Source: AWTP1-13 sp963827545
Lineage (GTDB): Bacteria > Pseudomonadota > Alphaproteobacteria > Rhizobiales > Hyphomicrobiaceae
Assembly: GCA_963827545.1 (NCBI GenBank)
Contig: CAWHBI010000031.1
Location: 67,384-131,383 of the forward strand
DNA length: 64,000 nt
Reading direction: 5' to 3'
The translations under genes and the position numbers were made by a program. This document shows, piece by piece, positions 48,842 through 56,173 of the stretch. Position 1 is the first letter of the stretch, and every line of letters starts with the position of its first letter. The notes beneath the pieces were generated by a model, which searched no databases, was not told the DNA's origin, and saw nothing but the letters and a program-made list of their open reading frames with translations.

Positions 48842-48892
48842 GTGCGCAGGGTAGCCCGGATCGGGCAGCGGCAAAACCGGGCCCGGCGATTG

Positions 48893-48921
48893 TTGACGTA
48901 TGTATCATGTCATGATACGTG
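48893..48921 (+). promoter_or_regulatory. higBA promoter with palindromic operator
   Basis: A -35-like TTGACG (48893-48898) is followed by the 17-bp perfect palindrome GTATCATG-t-CATGATAC (48902-48918), which covers the spacer and likely -10. This is where the HigA antitoxin would be expected to bind and repress its operon. Confidence 0.65.
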
Positions 48922-48940
48922 CGGTAGAGCGCGGGCGGCC

Positions 48941-49206
48941 ATGATCCGATTTTCGAAGGTCGCCATCCCGGCAAGGGTTTCCCGGCTGATCTTATCGGGC
49001 GCGCACGCCGCAAGCTGATCATGTTGGATGAGGCGGAAACGCTCGCTGATATTGGCAGGCTCCCTGGCAATCACCTTGAGGCATTGAAGAAAGATCGCGC
49101 CGGACAGCACTCGATCAGGATCAATGATCAATGGCGAGTTTGCTTCGTGTGGACCGGGAGCGATGCCCAGAGCGTCGAGATCGTGGACTACCATCGAGGA
49201 GTATGA
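48941..49206 (+). CDS. higB: HigB-type RelE-family toxin (frameshifted at 5' end)
   Basis: mRNA-cleaving toxin of the HigB class. The body reads GKGFPADLIGRARRKLIMLD and GNHLEALKKDRAGQHSIRIN, then DQWRVCFVW and VEIVDYHRG, which is the family core and end. This frame has no start codon after the stop at 48925. The only suitable ATG (48941, reading MIRFS) is one frame off and the length is 3n-1, so one base is probably missing near 48950-48965. A shorter protein from 49021 would lack the first strand and helix. higA follows 3 bases later. Confidence 0.75.
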
Positions 49207-49209
49207 CTG

Positions 49210-49509
49210 ATGCGTACCGACCCCCTTGGGCCTGTGCATCCAGGTGAGATCCTGCGGGAGGAAGTATTGGGACCACTTGCCATGAGTCCCTACGCCCTCG
49301 CCGCACATTTGCGCGTGCCGCGAACGCGCATCGAGCGCTTGGTGCGAGAGGAAACCCCGGTCACGCTCGACACGGCTCTGCAACTCGCCCGCTATTTGGG
49401 AACCACGGCCGAGTTCTGGCTCCGCTTGCAGGCGCGCTATGATCTCGAAACCGCGCGACAAAGACCCGACAAGGACATCGCCGCCATCAGGCCACGCAAG
49501 ACTGCCTGA
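49210..49509 (+). CDS. higA: HigA-type antitoxin, XRE family
   Basis: Helix-turn-helix antitoxin of 99 residues. The HigA pattern PLGPVHPGEILREEVLGPLAMSP opens the protein, followed by YALAAHLRVPRTRIERLV as the helix-turn-helix and TALQLARYLGTTAEFWLRLQARYDLE. It neutralises HigB and represses the operon, probably at the palindrome at 48902-48918. The mnmE start follows 23 bases later. Confidence 0.93.
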   Translation: MRTDPLGPVHPGEILREEVLGPLAMSPYALAAHLRVPRTRIERLVREETPVTLDTALQLARYLGTTAEFWLRLQARYDLETARQRPDKDIAAIRPRKTA

Positions 49510-49532
49510 TCGGTGAGGCATGCAGCGGTTTG

Positions 49533-50876
49533 ATGGTGGCCAACGATACGATCTTCGCCCTGTCCAGCGCGCCAGGCCGCAGTGCCGTCGCTGTGTTCCG
49601 CATCTCGGGACCAGCGGCCGGCGAGGTGCTCGACCGAATGGCGGCACCCCGCCCGAAGCCGCGGGTGGCGTCGTTCCGGCGGCTGCGCCACCCTGAGACG
49701 GGCGAGGTGCTGGACGAGGCGCTGGTGCTGTGGTTCCCGGCTCCCAGGAGCGAGACCGGGGAGGACATGGCCGAGCTGCATGTTCACGGCGGGCGCGCGG
49801 TGAGCCTGGCGGTGGTGCGTGCGCTGCCCCTCATCAAGGGTCTGCGAATGGCGGAGCCTGGTGAGTTCGCCCGCCGCGCTTTCGAGCACGGCAAGATCGA
49901 CCTGACAGCGGCCGAGGCGATCGCGGACCTGGTCGAAGCGGAGACGGACGCCCAGCGCAAGCAGGCGCTGCGGCAATCCGGTGGTGCCCTGGCGCGGCTC
50001 TACGACGGGTGGCGGGCCGAGCTGATCCGGGCGCAGGCCCTGACCGAGTCGGCCATCGACTTCTCCGACGAGGCCGACGTCAGCGAAAAGGCCTGCGAAG
50101 GAGCCCGCGAGCTGGTGGCACGGCTGGTGCCGTCGATCCGCCGGCACCTTGACGATGGCCGCCGCGGGGAGATCCTGCGCGAAGGTTTCCGCGTGACCAT
50201 TGCCGGCCCGCCCAACGTCGGCAAGTCGAGCCTTCTCAACGCGCTCGCCAAGCGCGAGGCGGCCATTGTGTCGGAGGAGGCCGGCACCACCCGCGACATC
50301 ATCGAGGTGACCATGGACCTCGGCGGCGCCCCGGTCATTCTCAGCGACACGGCCGGCATCCGCGAGGCCGAAGGCAAGGTGGAGCGCGAGGGCATCCGCC
50401 GCGCAGTGGCGCGCGCCCGGGACGCCGACCTGGTGCTCTGGCTGATGGATGCAACAGATCCACAGCCGGCGCCGCCCGCCGATCTGGCGGCCCATGCCCG
50501 TGAGATGCTGTGGGTGCTCAACAAGATGGACCTGCCGGGTTCTCAGCGCCTGCACCCGATGCTGTTGAAGGGCTGGTGCGGGCTATCGCTCTACACTGGC
50601 GAAGGGCTGCCCGAGCTCACCAAGACCATCGAGGCCAAGGCGCATGCGAGCATCGGCACCTCGGAGGCGCCGGTCCTTACTCAAGCGCGCCACCGCCGGC
50701 AGCTCGAGGCTTGCCTGGAGGCGCTGGAGACCTACCTGGCGGGTGCGCCCGGCGAGCTGGAGCTCAGGGCGGAGGATCTGCGCCGGGCAGCGACCGCGCT
50801 CGGGCGCATCACTGGGCGGGTGGACGTGGAGGACGTGCTGGGCGAGATCTTCAGCCGGTTCTGCATCGGCAAGTAA
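49533..50876 (+). CDS. mnmE: tRNA modification GTPase MnmE
   Basis: With MnmG it installs cmnm5 on wobble U34 of tRNAs. 447 residues: N-terminal folate-binding domain (DTIFALSSAPGRSAVAVFRISG), helical domain, and a GTPase domain with G1 GPPNVGKSSL, G2 GTTRD, G3 DTAG and G4 NKMD. The C-terminal CIGK carries the essential Cys. ATG at 49533 preferred over a TTG at 49530. Normally followed by mnmG, but here separated by about 5.3 kb. A parS site lies 15 bases after its stop. Confidence 0.97.
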   Translation: MVANDTIFALSSAPGRSAVAVFRISGPAAGEVLDRMAAPRPKPRVASFRRLRHPETGEVLDEALVLWFPAPRSETGEDMAELHVHGGRAVSLAVVRALPLIKGLRMAEPGEFARRAFEHGKIDLTAAEAIADLVEAETDAQRKQALRQSGGALARLYDGWRAELIRAQALTESAIDFSDEADVSEKACEGARELVARLVPSIRRHLDDGRRGEILREGFRVTIAGPPNVGKSSLLNALAKREAAIVSEEAGTTRDIIEVTMDLGGAPVILSDTAGIREAEGKVEREGIRRAVARARDADLVLWLMDATDPQPAPPADLAAHAREMLWVLNKMDLPGSQRLHPMLLKGWCGLSLYTGEGLPELTKTIEAKAHASIGTSEAPVLTQARHRRQLEACLEALETYLAGAPGELELRAEDLRRAATALGRITGRVDVEDVLGEIFSRFCIGK

Positions 50877-50890
50877 GGTTGCGTCTGCAT

Positions 50891-50906
50891 TGTTTCACGT
50901 GAAACA
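50891..50906. promoter_or_regulatory. parS centromere site 1
   Basis: Perfect TGTTTCACGTGAAACA, the ParB-binding consensus, within an extended 24-bp palindrome (50887-50910). It lies just after mnmE. Confidence 0.95.
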
Positions 50907-51055
50907 ATGCAGCGTTCAATTTCATGCGGCGCGCCATGGCTCCTGTTGCGCCTCCAACACGCAACGGGCGAATTCCTCGGATTCCGCAGCATTTCGCATG
51001 CTGGCCATCGCTCCCTGGCCTAACAGGTCCGTTGCGTAGAGCGTTGGGGGGACCG

Positions 51056-51401
51056 ATGACCAAAATCGCCACGCCTGCAGCCGTCGCTGCGCTGGCTGCC
51101 GGAACGCTTTTGCTGTTGGGCTCGGCGTGGGGCGAAGAGGCGAAATACAGGAAGGCAGGCGCCTCGGTGGCCGTGGAGAAGCGCGAACTCAGCCCAATGC
51201 TGGAAGCTCGCGCAGAAGGCCAAGCTGACCGAGGAGCAGGCCGCCCAGAATGTCGTCGCCGGGTATCTCATTGGCGGGATCATCGGGGTCATGGTTGTCT
51301 CTTCCTCCAACGAGGACGCGAACAAGAATCCCAAGAGCCAGTTCCGGCGTCAGGTCCATGCCGACTGCATGGCCAAGCGCGGCTACAAGCAGGCCGACTG
51401 A
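51056..51401 (+). CDS. small exported glycine-zipper protein (frameshifted)
   Basis: About 114 residues. A signal peptide (AAVAALAAGTLLLLGSAWG) leads to a short charged segment; after the shift it reads NSAQCWKLAQKAKLTEEQAA, then a hydrophobic glycine zipper (VVAGYLIGGIIGVMVV) and a Cys/Lys-rich tail ending RGYKQAD. The frame breaks near 51182-51186 (CGCG; length 3n+1, one extra base). No family recognised; glycine-zipper segments often insert into membranes. It follows parS site 1. Confidence 0.6.
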
Positions 51402-51475
51402 GCCGGTCGTGCGCCAGTGGGGCTGAGTGAGCTTTCCTCCGCGGGTCGGCCCGCAAGAACACCAATCTCAGCTGA

Positions 51476-51628
51476 TCCTTCGATGGCTGGCCTGCCGTAC
51501 CGTGCGCAGAGGACTTCAAGCGGCTGGCGCGAGAGATCGGCGCCGATGCGGACAACAAAGGTGATGAGGTGATGAAGCGGTTGGCGAAGCAGGAACGCAA
51601 GACGGCAAACAAGCGCAAACCGCGCTAA
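51476..51628 (+). pseudogene. orphan C-terminal coding fragment
   Basis: One frame reads CAEDFKRLAREIGADADNKG, DEVMKRLAKQERK and a basic end before TAA at 51626-51628. It looks like the end of a small helical protein but has no start codon, because a stop lies at 51473-51475. It may be a remnant or another frameshifted gene. It is convergent with the Fic gene. Confidence 0.35.
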
Positions 51629-51641
51629 ACGAACCGCCTTC

Positions 51642-53072
51642 TTATCCTGCAGAAGCCAACCATGCCTTGTATTCGTTGGGCGTGACCGGATAGCGCGCTA
51701 CGTTCCATTCTTGCAGGCTGAGTATTTCGGCTTCAATCACCGCGACGAACCGTCCGCGATCAGCCTCAGCAACCCCGTTGTCCTCGGCCCATTTCCCAAT
51801 ACGGCTCTGCACGTCCTTTGCAGGGATGCCGTTCTGGATGACAAAGGCGACGGCTGATTTTATCTGGGGCCTATACCTCAACTTGAACTCATCCGGTGAG
51901 CCCAAACTGTCTCGGATCACCGCGTAGTGTTCGGCCGAGCGCTTGTAGGCCCAGACAAAAACATCGCGGATGAGCGCGGTGCGGTTGAGCTCATAGACGC
52001 CGAGAAGGCCTGCCGCATAGTCGGATTTCGGAACGTCCACGAACGATAGCGGCTTTAGATTGTTACGGATAAGGGGGATGTTCGCACTCAGGCGCGATAC
52101 CCGCTTATTGACGTCCTGAAACGGCTGCAAGTAAGGCAAGTGCACCGAGAGGAAGAATGCCTGCTCAAACGGATCGTTGATCTGGCTCGCAGCGTTCAAG
52201 ACCTGAATGAAAATCTCTTCGATGAGCTGCGGAACAGCTAGGGGCAAATACACCGACCCCCCGATCTCTACACCTCTCGTGCGCAGCCGACCGCTGTCGG
52301 CCGGATCAGACATGAGATTGTCTGAAAGTATGGCGTGCAGGTTCTGGATTGTTAGCTTGTTGATTCCAATTTGTTCGGCCGAATCCACCAAGAATTCGAT
52401 GGCCCCTTTGTGGTTGATAATCATCTGGGTTTCTTCTGCTGCCTTGCCGGTAGCAGTGCGGCCAGCTTCAATGAGCTGCTTCGTCTCCAACAGAGAGTAG
52501 CGGTTCCCCTCTAGACGACTTGAGTGAAATGACAGTTCGATGAGAAGCCGATTGAGGACGTGTCGTGCATACGTCCCTGCGGGCTCAACCTTGTCGGTTA
52601 CGCGGCCAATAGCCGCCAGTTCAGAGCGGACGTCCGCCGACAAATAATACGTGTCGTTCGGTTGGTATGCGTCGAGGAACTCCCGGACATAGCCCACCCG
52701 CTTGCGCTCATGTTGGGGCTTAGAGATCTCATTGAAAACCGCCAGTCCCTCGGCGGACGGCTTGAGGGTAAGCGTGAGTTTCGGCTCGACATTGTCAGCC
52801 GCAACGTTAGCGGTTTCCGCTGGTGCTTCTGGCCCTTCGAATTCATCAGCAGCCAAGATCAAGCGGTATCGGGTTTTTGTGCCCTTTCCCGTCTTTTCAA
52901 TCCGGCCTTCCTTCACCAATTTTGCAAGGCGGCGCTGTAGTGTTCGCTCCTGGATGGAGTAGACCAGGACTTGCGCTATGTCGCTAAAGGGCGCTCCTTC
53001 TGGAAACGCGCCTACTGCGGCCACAATCGCATCGATCTCTTTGGTTTCAATTCGCTTTGGCACTTGCGACAC
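51642..53072 (-). CDS. Fic-family protein with N-terminal winged helix and altered active site
   Basis: A protein of 476 residues. An N-terminal winged-helix DNA-binding segment (LVYSIQERTLQRRLAKLVKEGRIEKTGKG) precedes a Fic domain. The inhibitory helix motif SSRLEGN ((S/T)xxxE(G/N)) is present. The active loop reads LQPFQDVNKRVSR instead of HPFxxGNGRxxR: the catalytic His is Gln and the first Gly is Val, so AMPylation activity is doubtful. A dense array of TGTCGC-type sites lies directly upstream. It may be a regulator that kept the Fic fold. It separates mnmE from mnmG. Confidence 0.85.
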   Translation of the reverse strand: MSQVPKRIETKEIDAIVAAVGAFPEGAPFSDIAQVLVYSIQERTLQRRLAKLVKEGRIEKTGKGTKTRYRLILAADEFEGPEAPAETANVAADNVEPKLTLTLKPSAEGLAVFNEISKPQHERKRVGYVREFLDAYQPNDTYYLSADVRSELAAIGRVTDKVEPAGTYARHVLNRLLIELSFHSSRLEGNRYSLLETKQLIEAGRTATGKAAEETQMIINHKGAIEFLVDSAEQIGINKLTIQNLHAILSDNLMSDPADSGRLRTRGVEIGGSVYLPLAVPQLIEEIFIQVLNAASQINDPFEQAFFLSVHLPYLQPFQDVNKRVSRLSANIPLIRNNLKPLSFVDVPKSDYAAGLLGVYELNRTALIRDVFVWAYKRSAEHYAVIRDSLGSPDEFKLRYRPQIKSAVAFVIQNGIPAKDVQSRIGKWAEDNGVAEADRGRFVAVIEAEILSLQEWNVARYPVTPNEYKAWLASAG

Positions 53073-53262
53073 TTCCTAGCGACACTTTATTTGTCGCGAT
53101 ACGGGTGCTAAGTGTCGCTTGGGTGGCTGTTTTGTCGCCACGACGCGACACAACGCCTATTTATGTGTCGCGATCTGGATAGTCAATGGGGAGTAGCGAC
53201 AAATAAAGTGTCGGGAACCCACTCTAAGTGTCGGAAGATCACATCGTCCCGACAAATAAAGG
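53066..53262. promoter_or_regulatory. array of GCGACA/TGTCGC operator-like repeats upstream of the Fic gene
   Basis: About eleven copies of GCGACA or TGTCGC/G occur in 190 bases (53066, 53079, 53092, 53112, 53133, 53145, 53165, 53196, 53209, 53228, 53249). CGACACTTTATTTGTCG at 53080-53096 recurs exactly inverted at 53197-53213, and CCGACAAATAAA recurs near 53249. The array starts at the Fic start codon, so it probably covers that gene's promoter. Confidence 0.8.
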
Positions 53263-53406
53263 CATGCGGAGCATGGCTTCGCCAGGACGCGGGGAGGGGC
53301 TAGGGGTGGGGGGTTATACAAGTCAGCGTTCCCTCGTGGCTTCACCCCACCCGGCTCGGCACGTAGAATGACGTGCCTCGCCACCTCCCCGTCAAGGGGA
53401 GGGTAG
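53262..53406. repeat. composite palindromic repeat, copy 1
   Basis: About 145 bases made of a hairpin with GGAGCATGGCTTCGCCA core, GGGGAGGGGCTAGGGGTGGGGG, a spacer, CCCCACCCGGCTCGGCACG and a CCCTCCCCGTC-type hairpin. It is the reverse complement of the copy at 54014-54173 with few changes. Confidence 0.85.
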
Positions 53407-53436
53407 CGCCACGAGCCTTAGCGGAATGGGGCCAAG

Positions 53437-53465
53437 AAAAAGGGCGCCATGGGGAGGAGGCGCCC
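53437..53465 (-). terminator. rho-independent terminator on the minus strand
   Basis: Stem GGGCGCC / GGCGCCC (53459-53465 and 53442-53448) with a 10-base loop, followed on the minus strand by five T (53441-53437). No recognised minus-strand gene ends here, which points to an unannotated transcript upstream. Confidence 0.75.
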
Positions 53466-53780
53466 TCAGTCTTCCTAGACCATCGTGTCCGCGCGCTCTC
53501 GTCGGGGAACCGAAAAAAGCGCACGTGCCTGCATGAACGCGTGAACCCACCCATGGTTCCACTGGGTCCAGGCGGACAGGCGTGCCCCGGCATCCCATCC
53601 GCGGCAGGCGCAACCGCAAAATTGCCGTTTGCTGCCGCTGTCCACATACAACATTGTGAAGGATGACTTGTAGAGGTTGCACGTTATCCTGGTCAGACCG
53701 GGTCGTACAGTCCCACGACCTGGTCTGGGGCACTTGGCAGCAATCCTGCCCGCACACCACCTGTCGGGTGCCCCCATTTT
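53437..53780 (-). ncRNA. candidate structured RNA ending at the orphan terminator
   Basis: On the minus strand, between about 53780 and the terminator, several strong hairpins follow each other: GGGGCAC ... GTGCCCC, then AGACCAGGTCGT / ACGACCCGGTCT, then GCGGCAG ... CTGCCGC, then a GTGGAACC/GGGTTCAC-type stem. No conserved protein is recognisable in this stretch. It matches none of tmRNA, RNase P RNA or SRP RNA as I know them. The 5' end is a guess. Confidence 0.35.
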
Positions 53781-53899
53781 TCTCCCCACACATTGCTCCG
53801 GCCAGGCAGGCGCATGAAGCTGGCCGCGGCGTGACGTTGCCGCCCGCTGACTTCGCTCGTGGGCAGTGAGGCAGCACCCGGTGGCGGTTGCACCTGCAT

Positions 53900-53915
53900 T
53901 GTTTCACGTGAAACA
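53900..53915. promoter_or_regulatory. parS centromere site 2
   Basis: Perfect TGTTTCACGTGAAACA in the gap between the candidate RNA and the SLC13-type permease gene, 3.0 kb from site 1. Confidence 0.95.
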
Positions 53916-54013
53916 ATTTCGACCCCCATGACGTCGTGCGCAATCACCCCCTGCAGGGGTCCGGTCTGCATAAGCGGTGCGGGTGCTGCATCCTGGAAGT
54001 GTGACAGCGCTGG

Positions 54014-54173
54014 TGTGTACCCTCCCCTTGACGGGGAGGGTGGCGAGGCACGCTTCGCGTGCCGAGCCGGGTGGGGTGAACCACAAGGGAAGGTTGCCCT
54101 TGTATCAATACCCCCACCCCTAGCCCCTCCCCGCGTCATGGCGAAGCCATGCTCCGCAAGGACGGGGAGGGGA
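54014..54173. repeat. composite palindromic repeat, copy 2
   Basis: Inverted copy of the repeat at 53262-53406. It starts ACCCTCCCCTTGACGGGGAG and ends with the GCGAAGCCATGCTCC hairpin, about 40 bases before the stop of the permease gene on the other strand. Confidence 0.85.
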
Positions 54174-54212
54174 ATCTGGTCGGCGCGAGAGGCGCAAGGG
54201 GAAGGTCCACCC

Positions 54213-55988
54213 TCACATCGGCCAGACCCAGGGGACAAGCACGATGGCGATGGCATAGATCAGGGCAGTGAGCGGCATGCCCACTTTGAAGAAATCGGAG
54301 AACTGATACTTGCCGGGCCCATACACCATCAGGCAGGAGGGCTCGAGCGGGGTCAGGTAGGAGCAGCTTGCGGCCACGGCCACCATCATGCCGAAGGCGC
54401 GGGGATCGACGCCCAGCTGTAGCCCGGTCTGCATGGCAATGGGAAAAACGACGAGGGCAGCGGCCTGGTTCGACATCGGCTGCGTCAGCACAACGGTCAA
54501 AACGAAGAAGCAGGTGAGCAAGGCGTAGCGGCTCTCCGCACCGACGAGAGCGATCAACTGCTGGGCGAGAAACTTGCCGGCTCCGCTGGCCTCCATCGCT
54601 GCCCCGAGCGAGAGCAGTGCAGCGATCAAGATCAGCACCTTCCACTCCACCTGGCGGTAGGCTTGTTCTGGGGAGAGGCAGCGGGTCGCCAGCATCAGGA
54701 AGGCGCCGCTGAGCATGGCGACCGGCAGCGATGCCAGCTTCAAGGTCGCGGCCAGGATCGCCAACACGAAGATGGTGGCGGCGAGGGGAGCGCGGGAGCG
54801 ATTGAGCCGCCCCTGCTCCACGCCCCCGAATATGTTGAACAGGTTGCCTCGCTCCAGAGCCTTCACATCGTCGGGCGTCCCTTGCAGCAGCAGCACGTCG
54901 CCCATGCGCAGCCGCGCCGAGCTGATCGTCTTCGGCACCCGGCCGGCGCGATGTATGGCAAGCACCTGGAGCCCGTAGCGCTCCTTGAATTCGAGGCTTC
55001 TCAGACTGTTGCCGATCAGAGGCGAGCGCGGCAGCAGCACGCCTTCGACAATCGTGCTTTGCGCCTCCTCGGCGTCGGCATCGGCCAGATGCACGTCGGC
55101 CTTGAAGGCGAGGCCTTCGATGCTCTTGATTTTGAGCAGGTCGGCCCGCAGCCCCTCGATGAGCAGCTCGTCCCCCGCCTGCAGCTCGAGATCGGCCAGC
55201 CTCTTCTCCCCGCGCACGGTTTCCCCGCCGCGGATGAGCTTGATGACCGCAAGCCCGGCACTGCCAGTGATCTTGGCCTGCTCGAGGGATTTGCCGACCA
55301 GCGGCCCGTCTTCGGCCACCACGACATCGGCCTGATACTTGCGCTCGCCGATTTTCTCCTCCGGCTTCTGGTCCTTTCGTTGCGGAAGGAGGCGTACACC
55401 GATCGTCCAGACGTACAGGATGCCGACCACCGCGATCGGAATGCCGACCGGCGCCAGCTCGAACATGCCCATGGGCGGCTGCTGATAGCGGGTCAGGAGG
55501 TCGCTCACCACCAGGTTGGTCGAGGTGCTGATGAGCGTGACCGAGCTGGTCAGGATCGACGCGAACGCCAGCGGCAACAGGAACTTCGACGGACTCTCGC
55601 CGACCTTGCTGGCGTAGCCGATCACCAGCGGCACGAAGAAGGCCGTGGCCGCGGTATTGCTCATGAAGGCGGAGACACCCGCCACCGATACCATGATGAG
55701 CGGCAGAAAGATCGCCGGGTTCCTGCCGGACAGATCGAACACGTAGCGCCCGGCGGTCTCCACCACTCCCGTCTGGATCAGGCCGGCCGACATCACCAGC
55801 AGGCCCAGGATCATCATCACGGTGTCGCTGGCGAAACCGGCGAAAGCCTTGTCGGGGGGCAGCAGCCTCGTGGCGATGACCGCCAGCATCACGCCGAGCG
55901 CCACGACATCTGCGGGCACCCGGTCCCACGCGAACGCCAGTATGGCGGCGCCGAGGATGATGAGGCAGATGGCGATGTCGGGGGTCAT
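54213..55988 (-). CDS. SLC13/DASS-type anion permease with two TrkA-C domains
   Basis: Inner-membrane transporter of 591 residues. Two hydrophobic halves (CitMHS/ArsB-NhaD-like) are separated by a cytoplasmic insert with two TrkA-C (RCK_C) domains (about residues 215-390: VVVAEDGPLVGKSLEQAKI and VEGVLLPRSPLIGNSLRSL). The helix hairpins SNTAATAFFVPLV and SNQAAALVVFPIA carry the SNT/SNQ substrate-sodium motifs. The substrate is probably sulfate or a dicarboxylate. The ATG at 55988 starts the first helix; longer starts to 56135 exist. It lies between mnmE and mnmG, which are usually adjacent. Confidence 0.9.
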   Translation of the reverse strand: MTPDIAICLIILGAAILAFAWDRVPADVVALGVMLAVIATRLLPPDKAFAGFASDTVMMILGLLVMSAGLIQTGVVETAGRYVFDLSGRNPAIFLPLIMVSVAGVSAFMSNTAATAFFVPLVIGYASKVGESPSKFLLPLAFASILTSSVTLISTSTNLVVSDLLTRYQQPPMGMFELAPVGIPIAVVGILYVWTIGVRLLPQRKDQKPEEKIGERKYQADVVVAEDGPLVGKSLEQAKITGSAGLAVIKLIRGGETVRGEKRLADLELQAGDELLIEGLRADLLKIKSIEGLAFKADVHLADADAEEAQSTIVEGVLLPRSPLIGNSLRSLEFKERYGLQVLAIHRAGRVPKTISSARLRMGDVLLLQGTPDDVKALERGNLFNIFGGVEQGRLNRSRAPLAATIFVLAILAATLKLASLPVAMLSGAFLMLATRCLSPEQAYRQVEWKVLILIAALLSLGAAMEASGAGKFLAQQLIALVGAESRYALLTCFFVLTVVLTQPMSNQAAALVVFPIAMQTGLQLGVDPRAFGMMVAVAASCSYLTPLEPSCLMVYGPGKYQFSDFFKVGMPLTALIYAIAIVLVPWVWPM

Positions 55989-56173
55989 TCGCTTTCTCGT
56001 CCGCCTCCGATAAAAGGTGCCGCCAGCAGAGAAGACGATCGACGGGTGATGCATTCGCTTCCTGGGATCGTCTCTCCCTATCAGGCCTCCAGGCCTCCAG
56101 AACAGCCTGTGTTTTGACGAGACCTGTATGCTCATATAGGTTCCGCCGCACTCACCATTTCTTGCGGCCTGTC

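Noticed and set aside
53590..53650. tmRNA-like tag sequence on the minus strand (reading ANGNFAVAPAA)
   Set aside because: No stop codon follows the tag, and I find no tRNA-like ends or GGTTCGA-type T-loop nearby. The resemblance is short and probably chance, although a base error could hide a stop.
54136..56151. Long alternative open frame on the minus strand over the permease gene (671 codons)
   Set aside because: Its product is Arg/Gly/Ala-rich and without any domain; it is a shadow of the SLC13-type permease frame.
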